DNA from: Petrosia ficiformis
Lineage: Eukaryota; Porifera; Demospongiae; Haplosclerida; Petrosiidae
Direction of reading: 5' to 3'
DNA length: 64,000 nt
NCBI GenBank assembly: GCA_947044365.1
Contig: OX345646.1
Span: 1,538,001 to 1,602,000 of the forward strand
A program made the position numbers and the translations under genes. Below, piece after piece: positions 36,645-48,184 of the stretch (the stretch's first letter is position 1; each line of letters opens with the position of its first letter). Under the pieces are notes generated by a model. The model worked only from the letters and a program-made list of their open reading frames with translations. It ran no database searches and was not told the origin of the DNA.

Positions 36645-37658
36645 TAGAAAATATGTTCACTTTGTAACTGTGCAGACTGTCTTAATGGCCTGTCTATAAT
36701 ATGAGATTTTCCTGTAAAATAATTACTTACATTTAATCACTCGCTATTCTACCATTTTGTATAAAACATCAATGAAATTTTGAACTTCATAGATACAATC
36801 TTACGCAAATGGCTGAAGCATTTGATCAAAATTATTTTGCTGGAAAATGTCCCTTAGTTTTGGAACTGATATTAGGTCACATAATAATAATAGGCCTAAT
36901 AATTATTATTAATAATTATTATAATACTTTTATTTCATTGGATACAGGTCATTTTTTGCATGACTGTTCATAAGTAGCTATGATGTTGGAACTGAACTAA
37001 TGTGTCTCTTTTAGGATTTCATTTGATACTCAACATATTTTGTTTTTCACTTTACTTTTTATCAAACCTAATCTGTTAAAAGAAGGGAGAGGGAGGGTGG
37101 GAAACTGGGAAGATGGTGGAAGGATAAGGAACGAGTAAGAATGGTATAACTGCATGATCATGATCTGGAATTTGGAGGAAGTAATTATTAATGTGAAACA
37201 ATCAGCTCAAAATTTGTGCACTGCTTATTACTAATTGGTCCCCCAGCCCTAGGTTTAATCAAATCAGTTTTCGTCACATAAATATATCAGTCAGTAACAA
37301 GTTAGTTAGCACACTTACATCTTCTTCCCTCTTATATTTTAACTTAGTCGTTTAATTAAGCTTGCTATGCAATTAAACACATGTACATGTAATATAATTA
37401 TAAAATTATTATTATCATTAATTAATTATGCACAAGAAATGGGAGTGGTCAGTGGTTATAATTGTGATATTACTCCTGGCTGCTTAGAGTAAAAGATACT
37501 GTGTTTATTTCTTCACGAGACTTACTGAACATAACAAGCCCCATTCCCAGTCTCCATGACACTAGAGCAGTAGTATTCACAATGACAGTGCTTGTGAATA
37601 GAATGAGATAGTCATTAATTATCCATCAGCAGGTGAGGGAGGTCTGTTCATGTAACTA

Positions 37659-37914
37659 CTATTACATACTCCTATAGTAATAAAGTACATGTATATGTAT
37701 CAGTAGCTGTTCAACTACGCTATTACATACTCCTATAGTAATAAAGTACATGTATATGTATCAGTAGCTGTTCAACTACGCTATTACATACTCCTATAGT
37801 AATAAAGTACATGTATATGTATCAGTAGCTGTTCAACTATGCTATTACATACTCCTATAGTAATAAAGTACATGTATATGTATCAGTAGCTGTTCAACTA
37901 CGCTATTACATACT
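37659..37914 (+). repeat. tandem repeat, 61-bp unit x4
   Basis: Units begin at 37,659, 37,720, 37,781 and 37,842, each reading 'ctattacatactcctatagt', 'aataaagtacatgtatatgt', 'atcagtagctgttcaactac'. A partial fifth unit ends at 37,914. The units are almost identical, so the expansion is recent. There is no spacer diversity as in CRISPR. Confidence 0.9.
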
Positions 37915-38263
37915 TCAATAAAAGTGATGGTACAGGCTTTCATCTAGAAAATTTGAATTTGAAAGGCGTAACCTACAGGGATATTGTGCTGTGCCTATTA
38001 ACCCTGTAGTAGATGTTGGGATTTCAAAACCCAAAAAAGTATCCAAACAAGGTTGGGATGTGTAACACAATATGTATAATTAAGTTCAAGTGTCAATGCA
38101 AACTACTTTCATAATTATTAAATAGGTAGAAGCAAAAGACAAAGTAGGGTTGTTATTATTTGTTACATGGAAGTCGTTAGTTTAATTTTGTTGCTAAGGT
38201 ACCATCCCAAATTTCTTGTTTTGTGTGCTTTTTTGGTTTTAATATCCCTACGTCATATTTGGG

Positions 38264-38373
38264 GGCACCCTGGGATTCTCCCCCTCCCCAACTTATGATA
38301 CTTAATGCTAGAATTTGTGGCACCCTGGGATTCTCCCCCTCCCCAACTTATGATACTTAATGCTAGAATTTGT
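38264..38373 (+). repeat. tandem duplication, 55-bp unit x2
   Basis: Two identical copies start at 38,264 and 38,319 (ggcaccctgggattctcccc to gctagaatttgt). Confidence 0.9.
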
Positions 38374-38766
38374 TTTAAAATAGCATCAGCTACTGTGTCC
38401 AGAAGCAATCTCAGAGAGCCTAGATTTAAACATTTTTGTGGGGGTTAAAGGGGGGTTAGTAGCCTCACATCTCCTATGATATTTCCCTTTACCACAATCT
38501 TCCGTTATTCCCTCCCCCTCTGATACAATTTCTGTATGAAACCCTGCTATATATATATATATATATATACATGTATATATATATGTATATATATATATAT
38601 ACTAATTATTCTTAGTTTTTCAAACCAGACTTTTAGCTGTTGTATTTAGTACAATAATTAGCACCATATTTACAGTGTGGTCTGACTAATTATTAATTAA
38701 CTATTATAACTGTGTGTACATCTGCGATATTGTTTATGATTTTCAGTTTGTGTACTAATTTAGTAC

Positions 38767-38980
38767 TACCTCACATTAAAGATGTTTTCAAATGTACCAG
38801 TAATCATGATATCCTATTAGTTATCACATGACATCATTTATGATACAATCTTATATGTACACTATACATGTGTTAAATTTAGTGTCGACATTTAGCTTAG
38901 CTTAAACACCTATTGCATTAGGTATTTCATGTAATTATTATGATTATTACATAATGATTATGTATCCTTAATGTGAGGTA
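38767..38980. mobile_element. MITE-like element, TACCTCACATTAA family, without nested insert
   Basis: Ends TACCTCACATTAAAGAT and ATCCTTAATGTGAGGTA are inverted, and 'ttagta' lies on both sides. It is the unfilled relative of the copy at 4,139-4,614. Confidence 0.65.
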
Positions 38981-38989
38981 TTAGTAACT

Positions 38990-40096
38990 TCATATAACTA
39001 CAAACAGAACACAAACTTGAATTACAAAATTTGTTGGTATTGTTTCTGTAACTAAATGACACTGGGTATGAAAATTAAATTAAGTGATAGGAGATTGACA
39101 ATAGTATCTTCTTTGTGGTATTGTGATATTCTAAATAAGATTGTGATATGATTAATTTACGTAACCCTGGTTAATTCTATTGTATAGTTTATATATAATT
39201 ATATACAAGTTGAAGTGTTGTTGACAGTATTGTAGCTCTGAGGGGTGGAATATCAGGTATGGTACTGTGATGTAATATGCTATGTTTTTGTACAGAGTAG
39301 AACAATATTCACAAGTTATATAATACTACTACAAAGTTATAGAAGCTAGAAAAAGGGGTGGAATATAAGAGATAGTAATAATAATAAAACTCTTAAGCTG
39401 ATAAAGAAAACACTATTAATCTTCTCATATTACATGTAGCTTGGGAAACTGTAACACAAGCAGAGCAACCCAATATTCAATATTCTTATGAGAAGTCTAA
39501 TAGACATTAAAGCAATGTCCATATATTAACTAATCCAACAATGTACCAGAGGTTTTGATACGTTTTGAAGCATGGACCATTGGGAATATATCTTAATCCA
39601 ATTAACAAACAGTTAATGCTGTTAGTGACAGTAGTTATAATTAACTGTGCTATCTGGCCCAAAGAGAGAACTGCGCAGTTCCAAGTAAGAACCTCTTTGG
39701 GCCAATGGTGTGCCATATAAGCTTATCAAAAAGACTGATGGAATATAAGATCAAGTTCTTCAGCAGATGATGAGAGCAATTATATTTGATGAGTATAACA
39801 ATATTCATAACTTATGTCAGTGATAATTATTGATACTCTCACATTACAAGCAGTAGAATGTCCAATTCACAATCTTCATTAGTAGATTAATCAATAATCT
39901 GCCATTTTATGATAAATCATAAATGTTGGTATATTCTGCCATGTCTACACATGCTGTAATAAATATGTATAATTCATTATATCATTTTAATATTAATTTG
40001 CTTTTGATTACAGAAAGAAAGAAGAAGCTCCATGAATTTTGTTTTGTATCATGGACCAAGTTGTACTGGTAAGTCTGGTTTATGATTTCTTCATTA
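38990..40096 (+). repeat. second copy of the gene B upstream region and first exon
   Basis: Collinear with about 5,200-6,985: shared words include 'agaaaggggtggaat', 'acattacaagcagtagaatg', 'cttttgattacagaaagaaa', then the start exon and the first ~30 bases of intron 1. Similarity ends near 40,096 and resumes with gene B intron 1 only at about 47,780. Confidence 0.8.
40032..40068 (+). CDS. duplicated start exon (MNFVLYHGPSCT) of the E-H locus
   Basis: The 55-nt exon 40,014-40,068 (ATTACAG|AAAGAAAG..TACTG|GTAAGT) is identical in sequence to gene B exon 1, including ATG and both splice sites. It ends in phase 1, so it can join the phase-1 exon at 43,264 (giving E-YTDQLP) or the ZU5 exon at 48,185. 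I found no other start exon for the modules that follow. Whether it is used is not shown by the sequence. Confidence 0.6.
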
Positions 40097-40137
40097 TTTA
40101 TATTTTGATGGTGATTGCAGTAACTAAATAACTAAAT

Positions 40138-40343
40138 GTGTGAATAAAAGTGAGTCACTTAATTCCCCACATTTTTCCGGTGGTATTTGTCCCTTTGTAA
40201 CTGAGCCAATTCAACTTCACAGTAGATAGATGGATAGATAGATGAATGTAGTAAATAGCTGCATTTGATACAAAAATATTATAGGCAGTGACAAATACCA
40301 TCGGAAAAATGTGGGGAATTAAGTGACTCGCTTTTATTCACAC
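40138..40343. repeat. 54-bp inverted repeat around a GATA-type microsatellite
   Basis: Arms 40,138-40,191 (gtgtgaataaaagtgagtca) and 40,290-40,343 are reverse complements with one mismatch noticed. Just right of it, (TAGA)n runs at about 40,384-40,424. It lies in the large intron after the duplicated start exon. Confidence 0.75.
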
Positions 40344-40383
40344 AATTAGTATAAACCATAACTGAGCCAATTCAACTTTACAG

Positions 40384-40424
<41 letters not shown>

Positions 40425-40780
40425 GGATAGATGAATGTTTTATAGTTTATACTAAGTGGTGCATTCCTAATAAAATTCATGTATTGTAGCACATAATATA
40501 TGTGACCAAATTTGCAATTAATGTTTATCTAATGTCTACCTCCTACCTACATAATATATCTCTTGCCCATCCAATGTATATCTCTTGCAATTACACCATC
40601 CAATGTATACCTCTTACCTACATAATATATCTCTTGCAACTGCACTATTTTGTATGGGAAGTCAATCAAATTTAATACCCAGCTATGTATCAGTTATATA
40701 GCTTCTCAGATACTAATTTTGTTGGTTTCTTTATTAGAACAACAAAAAATATTAAGAAAGATCCCTTTTTTGCAAATGTG

Positions 40781-41301
40781 GTCATATGCAGTGGCGTAGC
40801 TACACCCGGGCATCAGAATTAAATTCGAATTTTAATTATGCTGATTATTATTAAAATTAATAACTATATATTCCAACACTTGTCAAGTTTGTTTATTTGT
40901 GATGGCCTTTCAGAAGCAAAGTAAAGGTAGACAGAGGACTATTTTTGACTGTTTAGAAGTGAATCAGTTAGATTCTTCTGCTTTTAACCGACAAAGGCTG
41001 CAGCATAGTGATGAAACTGATAAACAGTGATACAGCTGGAAAGTAATGATATCAGGACCACCAATGATGATTTATAACAGTTGCATGTACAAGTTCTTGG
41101 CGAAGTTCCTGACGATGTCACAGTATAACTAGAACTGTCCTTTTATTAACTTCTTGGTTGCGTTATTCATGTAATTATTATTAATCGACACGCCCATCAT
41201 AAATAAATAATTAGTGCAAAGTTTCGGCACGCTTCGCGCGCTGATTGTCTTTTTTTAGGCTCAGGTATCAATTAGGGGCTGGCTACGCCACTGGTCATAT
41301 G
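40781..41301. mobile_element. hAT-like non-autonomous transposon with perfect 8-bp target duplication
   Basis: Ends CAGTGGCGTAGC (40,789) and GCTACGCCACTG (to 41,293) are inverted, and GTCATATG flanks both sides exactly (40,781-40,788 and 41,294-41,301). The 8-bp duplication and CAG/CTG ends fit hAT. A short open stretch from ATG 40,903 (MAFQKQSKGRQRTIFDCLEV) looks like the N-terminus of a hAT or zinc-finger transposase and stops after about 40 codons. Confidence 0.85.
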
Positions 41302-43263
41302 ATCTAACAATATTCTTCATAATGGGGTGGAACTGAACTATATATAGGAAGATAGTAAACATAATTATCATACTCAATATCTTATATAAATGAACAATGT
41401 TTGACAGACATAAACATTAAAACAAATAGGTGGTTCTGAAGAGTAGCTACACACTCTGATATAATGACCCACCTGATATTCAGTATTTGATTAATATTTA
41501 GATGCAAAGACTCGTACTGTAACATTAGTTACTTCACTTTTCAGATTTGGGAAGATCTTTGATGTGACCTGATGTGTTCATTAATTTCAGCTTTAGTAAT
41601 ATGCTATACACCATGACATGTACAGTGAAACCATCATCATCATTTGATCGAGATCACCTTGAAGACAACTTCTTCTCTGAACTGAAGTGTGTCTGTTGTG
41701 TTGATGTTTTATAGGACACTAATGATTTGTACATTGTGTATTGTTTGATTCTAATGAGCATAATTATGTAATTTTGAATGTTTTAAAAAGAAATTACATC
41801 CTTTTCAAAAAAAAAAAAAAGAAAGAAGATGTAGGGGTATCAAAGCTAAAAAAAAAAAAGCAAGATTGGGATGGTACCTTAGCAAACATTATATTAACCA
41901 CTTCCATATAGCAACTGTAGATAAGTACGTATAGTATCTTCTTTGTGTTTTGCTTACTCTAGTGCTAAGTACGTAAGTACTCGAGATGGGCGCCGGCGGG
42001 AAAATAATGATTCCGCCCTTAAGTGTATCGCGAAGGGGAGGATTCAATATAAACTTTTTATCCAGCGACCAGCGACATTCTCTGAGATTATCTATACGTA
42101 TGTTGTGTTATTCGAAATACTATATAGTAGTAACTAACCATCTTGCATTTTCTTAACACAATAGAACTGCTGATCAATCTGTTATCAAAGTCGTGAAGTT
42201 GAGGTCAAGACTAGACTGGAGCTGTTGATAGTCCGGCTTTGGGAGACTACATATACATATAGGTAGCTGGAACACATTATCTCAGATTTGCTATACTCTG
42301 AAGGTATGTTGTACAGGCATAATTCTGAATAGTTTACACATGTGGGTGTAGCTTGTCATAAATGGTGGATTTTATTATATCAAACCCAGTTTAATATAGA
42401 AGAGAGGGAGTCAGGCTAGAAATTTTTAATGCCAATTGCATTTGCCTAGTAGATCTATAAACATCAAATGAAATAGGATCTTTGAGTGAATGTGTGATGT
42501 GAAAATTAACCATTATAAACTGAGAAGGTGTACATCTGAATAGTAAATTCCACTCCTTCAAGCCATATTTGCTGTGTGATTATCAATAATAATTATTAAT
42601 CATTTGTCATCTTAATTAGAACTAGAGCAGCAGATCATACTCCATTATTAGTCTTCAGACAAGGTCTATTGCAATACCGGAGCCGTTTGTATTTGAAGCT
42701 GTGATATTGAAATAGATAGCTAAAATTACAAGTGTTGAACTTGTCACAATTTTACTGTGAAGGTATGTCATGTGTTGTCCTGAGTTTTACGTAAATAGAT
42801 GAGGATTCTTTTTGTTCATTAATAATCTAAACACAGTGCATAGTTCAACTTCATTTGTAAGTGATGCAAACACATGTGTCTGGGTACAGCCTAGCTATGC
42901 CATTGTTTAAAGGAGCCCTATTCTGGCCCTGGATACTTGAAACTTACTTAGTCAGAGACAAACTCAGTTTAGCTTACTTAGGCTATGATGATTAGCACCA
43001 TTTCACCACCCCCTCTCCCATCAGTCATTATACTCTCAGTGGAAGTGAGGGAATCTGAGCTTCTGTAATTAATCACTGTTCATAAGGTGATGTGAACAAT
43101 GATTGCATCAAGAAAAAAAAAATGTAAGTTGAGCCTCAGCGAACCTTTCTATGATTACCTTAATGAGAGAGTATGGCTGGCACTACTTTCTATGTATATT
43201 AAAAGTTTTTTGCAATGTTACTTTCATTCCATTTTGGATGTTTTTCATTTTTAATCATTTCAG
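41294..43263 (+). promoter_or_regulatory. leader-exon blocks copied from the gene C 5' region
   Basis: 42,150-42,302 matches about 19,930-20,040 and ends GATACTCTGAAG-type (CTGAAG|GTATGT). 42,619-42,762 is the fourth copy of the leader block (ACTGTGAAG|GTATGTCATG). Right after it, at about 42,880, the sequence jumps from the equivalent of 20,725 to the equivalent of 23,835, so the gene C start exon and death domain are absent here. Poly-A-like runs lie at 41,808-41,863. No coding exon is seen until 43,264. Confidence 0.5.
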
Positions 43264-46200
43264 AATATACCGACCAGCTGCCAATAATGCAAGGTGCTCA
43301 CAGTCAATTTTTAGCAGGTATATATATGTACTTTCATTTGCTGTATTTTGAATGATAGTGAATTTGAACAGAAAAGTTTGAGTGAATCATGGCAGTTTAT
43401 ATACAGTTATTAAAATTAGTACTCTCAGCTATGACATGTACTCTTTATAACAACAGATGTGAATCAAATGAAAATAATGGGGTGTTTGTTTTGATATGTA
43501 AATTGTATGAAAACAAGATATATGGAGAAAAATGTAGTATTCCTATGTAATCATAGAGATACTTGTTTCCTTCATATAATCTGTAGCTGTATAGCAATAC
43601 AGCAGTCATAGGCATGACCCTGTGGGCCATAAATATCATAGTGAGCTAACAAGACTACATAATTCTAATTATTTGTATTATTATTATTATTATTCTGTAG
43701 ATAACTACCAGAAAGCTTTTCAAGATGCTGTCAAGAAACGTGGTTCTTTATGTACTTATATGGCTCATTGCTTGGCTTTTGGACCACCTGGGTCCGGAAA
43801 AACTAGTCTTCTACATCGTCTTATAGACAAACCTTTAGGAACACTAGCTACAGGTGATAGATTATCCAGACACGATGATGTAATAGTTCCAAAATATATT
43901 GTAGCTACAGGTGGCAAATGGTACCATATACCAAATCTTGAAGAAGTGGCAGTTAAACTTGCTAAATTTGCTGCTAATCCCTTATCAGCTTTCACCCCAC
44001 TCTCAAGGATACTGAAACTATATACGATGCAATCAAAAGATACAGTTTCCGATGATACACTTGGAACAAATCCCACAGCTTCTCCTCAATATGATAAGAT
44101 CTTAGACTCCATCAGAGACAGTAAACTTCTTGATAATAGCACAGTGATTACATATATTGACCATGGAAGTCAGCCAGAACTCCAAGAGATGGTGCCTGTT
44201 CTACTTGCTGGGCCTGCAATCTTTATTTTTATTTTTAGCTTGGTCAAAGGTCTAGACAGTAAACATCATCTTTACAAAAGTTCTTTCACTGTCAAGGAAG
44301 TGTTTATGCACTTTCTTTCCAGCATTGCCAGTTATCAGAGTGTATTATCACTCAAAAGTAGAGTCTCTCCTCTTTCTATCTTGGTAGTAGGAACACACAA
44401 AAATTTAGTAAGTGAGGCAAAGGTGAGTGAGATTGACGAAGAGCTAAAACAAGCTGTAGAGGAGACATCCTTGCGTAAAAGCGGTGCCATCGAATATTTT
44501 TCAAAGGAGCAACTTATTATACCAGTGGATAACTACAATGACAATGACGATAGTGCTTCTGTTAGAAATGTGGTAGAGAGGATAGTTAAAAAACAGGGAT
44601 CACCATACAGAATTGAGTTCCCTATACCCTGGTTAGCTCTTGATTTGGCTTTGAGAAAATGTCCGCCACCTGTGACCTATAAAAAATGTACAGAAATAGC
44701 AGAGAATTATGACATCTCAGAGAAAGATTTGCCAAAGTGCTTGTCATTTCTTCATCACGAAATCGGCAGTATTCGTTACTATGGTAGTGTAAAAGAGCTT
44801 AAAGACATTGTTGTCACACGACCAACCGTGATCTTTGAGGCTATCTCAGGGCTAATTATTAACACCTTCATTGGTGAAAATGTTCCCTCATCTCAGTTCA
44901 AGAAGTTTAGAAATTTGGGTTTATTAGAAAGGGATACCCTTGAAAAGAGTTTCGCACCATATCAAGACAAGCTTAAGATATCTTGTGATGCATTTATAGC
45001 TCTTCTTAATCATTTCAACATTCTTGAGCCTTCACATGATCCTGAGTTAGGTGATTATTTTTTTCCTTGTGCTTTGGTTCGTGCACCAAATCCTCCTTCT
45101 GAAATCAACCTTGATCCGCTTTTAGTGTCGTTTAAGGGAGGGTTTGTTCCTAAAGGGGTTTTTAGTGCGCTACTTGTATTTTTGTTGCGTGAAATGGGAT
45201 GGAGAATTTGGCGTGATGACAAGGGTTTGCCTCTTCTCTATCGTAATCAAGCATCTTTTGATGACAGTAAAGATTGTCTTATTACTCTTACAGCTACAGC
45301 TAAATGTTTAGAAGTGTTTGTAGAAGGTAAGCAAACTGGTAGCACAACACACTCTTTGTATAATATTCGTCAAATTCTTGAAAAAGGGGTCTTCATTGCA
45401 TGCGAGAGTTTACGATATGATCAATCTATTTACTCTCGAAAGTATGGTTTTTACTGCAATCTGCCAAAATGTGCAAAACACATTGCTGAGGTTGATCTTA
45501 AGAATAAAGAGATTGAGTGTCCTTTTACTAATAAGAGATATCCTGTAAACAGTGAGAGAGAGTATTGGTTTATTACTGATAAACCAGGTTAGTTAATAGT
45601 AATAATTATGATAGTTATGGATGAATATCGTATTAGCATAGTATTCAGTATTGCATATAATTAGTCAATTCACAACACACATAGTTTAAAAGAGACTATC
45701 TAATTCCATGCTTAAATTTATGAATATAAGATTTTATTTTTATGTCAATCTTGCTGTTCAATCAATCATTAATTAGTCTTAGTTTCACACTACAATTCTA
45801 TTCAATTTCTTGTGTGCTATATATATATATAATTATAGTGACATCATTCCTTTGATGTGATGAGGTCTATATATTGTACATATGGCAAACCCTTGTATGA
45901 CGACTCTGTGTACACTATGCAGGAGATGTCACCATCATACAATATATTGTATTGCTTAATAGGTCCTATATACTGAATATAGGACCCTCGTTTTGTGTCC
46001 GTGAATGTGATATAGCCCTCGCAGGCTCGGGCTATATCACATCCATGGACACAAAACTCAGGTCCTATATTTTGTGTAAAAGACCTGTTAGTATACTATA
46101 TACATTATATATAATTATATGATTTCAATATTCAGGTTTTCCCACAATCAGTGAAGATGCTGTCAAGAAAGCAAAACAGAAAATATACAGTCGATGTCAG

Positions 46201-46908
46201 GAGATGCCAAATGCTCAAGGAATTATTTTTGTTTTCGGAAAGTTTGATTCTGTTGGGACCGATGATATCGTTGAACGCTTGTCTTCAATCTTTCGTGATG
46301 ATTTGAATTTTGCAGTTTATCGTGAAATAATTGTTACTAGTACAGATTTAGCTTGTCTGGTTAAAGCTGCTTCTGAATGTAATGAATACCCCAAGAATTA
46401 TCGTTTTGTAGCTTTTTATTATGCTGGATATGGAGGTGTTGATGGATCTGGGTATGAGTATTTACTACCAATGCAACTAACAGGTGGTAATGATGCAGAT
46501 GTATTGTATATCGAGAATGATATTCTTTCACCATTTCGATCAGGCATTCCTCAAAACTTCAAATTTCTGTTCTTTTTTGATTGCTGTGTGAATAACGACC
46601 CTAACGAAGATGATCAGTTGACAAGGGTGACAAAGAAATTTGATCTCAAAGCCCCATCAGCAGGTCTTGTTGCCTATGCCACATCAAGTAATGGTTACAA
46701 GTTTAGTAACGACAAGATTTATGTGGGACTATGGACACAATATCTTTGCGAGCGTATAACACGAGCACGTTCCCTCTCAACAATCCTTGATGATGCAAGA
46801 GAAGACTTTGTAAAAGATATTGCAGAAGAAGAATACATGTTTCCAAAACCTCACTATGGAACACATATAGGAGAAGTCTATTTGACAGGTATAGAAGATT
46901 GTTTTTAG
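43264..46908 (+). CDS. E module: Roc-COR GTPase and caspase-like domain
   Basis: Exons: 43264-43317 (YTDQLPIMQGAHSQFLA), 43701-45587 (Roc-COR, 629 codons) and 46136-46888 (caspase-like; 46,908 is the stop if read through). All are phase 1-1. GTPase: P-loop GPPGSGKTSLLHRL, switch-2 IDHGSQPELQEM, VVGTHKNL, COR PWLALDLALRK, and the C-terminal CX4C..H..C cluster. Compared with the 25.2-kb copy it lacks about 14 residues after FSLVKGLDS. Caspase-like: NAQGIIFVFG, FVAFYYAGYGGVD with Tyr (tat) in place of the catalytic His, YEYLLP, and FLFFFDCCVNN with Cys kept. The module is a duplicate of gene C's (25.2-30.5 kb) without its start exon and death domain. No start codon lies in its own exons before the P-loop, so it needs an upstream exon, most plausibly 40,032-40,068, and can splice on to the ZU5 exon at 48,185. 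Confidence 0.75.
45832..46100. repeat. palindromic MITE-like repeat (GGTGACATC / TGTGATATAGCC family)
   Basis: Contains 'gtgacatcattcctttgatg' facing 'ggagatgtcaccatcata', and a hairpin at 45,991-46,056 (ttttgtgtcc..gtgatatagccc facing gggctatatcac..ggacacaaaa). The same hairpin recurs at 59,127-59,190 and 60,111-60,177, and the GGTGACATC pair at 59,757-59,855 and 59,959-60,057. Confidence 0.65.
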
Positions 46909-46975
46909 ATAAGATCTTGGGTATTGTTCACTGTATTTCTATATTAAATGTATTGCTTCCTAAAATCAAAAACAG

Positions 46976-47460
46976 GAAAGTGTCTATATGTAATATATAT
47001 AACATGGCTCGCGGTGTGTATCAGCAATATCAGACCTGAACCCCAAGATAGCAGCACGAGGCGAAGCCGAGAGCTGCTATCAAGGGGTGAAGGGCTGATA
47101 TTACTGATACTCACAGGAGAAGCCATGCTACATATAATATATTCTATACCTAACATGTACATCAATGTTACCTGACATCTACGGCTCTACGATCCTTTCC
47201 ATTTGTAAACAACTTGTCTCCAACTCTTCAATTTACAACTTGATTGCGCATGCTCAGACTGATGCAATCTATTATGAATATTATTATAGGTCTCATATCA
47301 GCCCTGTGGTTTCATATCCACCTGTGGTTGGGTGTATATCGTGTATATAGCACCTGTCGGTAACTTTGATGTGGCTGTTAGCTGTATACTATATAGCCTC
47401 GAGAAGCCTTATACAGCATTCGGCTTCGCCTCGTGCTGTATGAGGCTTCTCGACCCCACC
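46976..47460. repeat. dispersed repeat with internal hairpins (partner at 58.08-58.44 kb)
   Basis: 'gctgctatcaaggggtgaag', 'tgatattactgata', 'ttacctgacatctac' and 'gtggttgggtgtatatcg' are shared with 58,083-58,436. Hairpins: gatagcagc..gctgctatc around 47,047-47,082, and 'cgagaagcc..ggcttctcg' around 47,399-47,452. No gene is seen in it. Confidence 0.6.
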
Positions 47461-47666
47461 CCTCATGCTATATTTACCGTACAGCACTCCACCCAGTACA
47501 TATATATATATGTACATGTTTATATAGAGGAGCTTACTAGTACCATAAAGCAGCACAGATATATAATTATATATATATTATGTAATTATAATATTTATAG
47601 TATGGTTGGTGGACCCACAAGGATGTTTCTAGTTACATAGAGAGTAGAGACATGGCCATGGGTCTG

Positions 47667-47758
<92 letters not shown>

Positions 47759-47780
47759 AATATATATATTTATGTGCTTT
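47667..47780. repeat. (TA)n microsatellite
   Basis: About 85 bp of nearly pure TA, marking the left edge of the resumed gene B-like sequence at about 47,780. Confidence 0.9.
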
Positions 47781-48184
47781 AGTATTTTTTAAGAAAAACT
47801 CTATCTTTTGTTTTGATTTCTGCATAATTTGAAGTCCACTAGCAGCAGTGCCAATGTTCATAGTTTTGCAGGAAATTGGTAATAGACAGACAAGCAGATG
47901 ATATTTAAACTGTTATAACTTTAGAACTGAAAGTAACTGCAAATTCCTAACATGCAAGATTTCTTTTCAAGTCTAATGGTACCTATTTCACACACACCCA
48001 CACAACTTGATTACCGTAACCCTCTACCTGGAAACAGACACACAAAACGATTACTGTACCATTCTGCCTATAGGGTAATAATGTAGATACATACTTTTAG
48101 TAATAATCAATTAAGTTTGTATTAAAATTTATTAATTATAACTATTGGAATTGTATAGTTGTAATGTGTTGCATTGTTACACAG

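Larger units (their letters stand above)
36645..38766. other. intergenic, tandem repeats, no gene seen
   Basis: No coding exon is recognised between gene C and the duplicated gene B upstream block. The region holds the 61-bp and 55-bp tandem repeats listed separately, AT-rich DNA and a (TA)n tract at about 38,550-38,600. Confidence 0.55.

Noticed and set aside
37659..37914. CRISPR-like regular array
   Set aside because: The 61-bp units are directly adjacent and nearly identical throughout, with no variable spacers; animal DNA.
43622..43700. Extension of the GTPase frame upstream of the acceptor (starting at GTG)
   Set aside because: The stretch is poly-Tyr from a TTA repeat, lacks an ATG, and a good TTCTGTAG acceptor in the shared phase lies directly before DNYQKAF.
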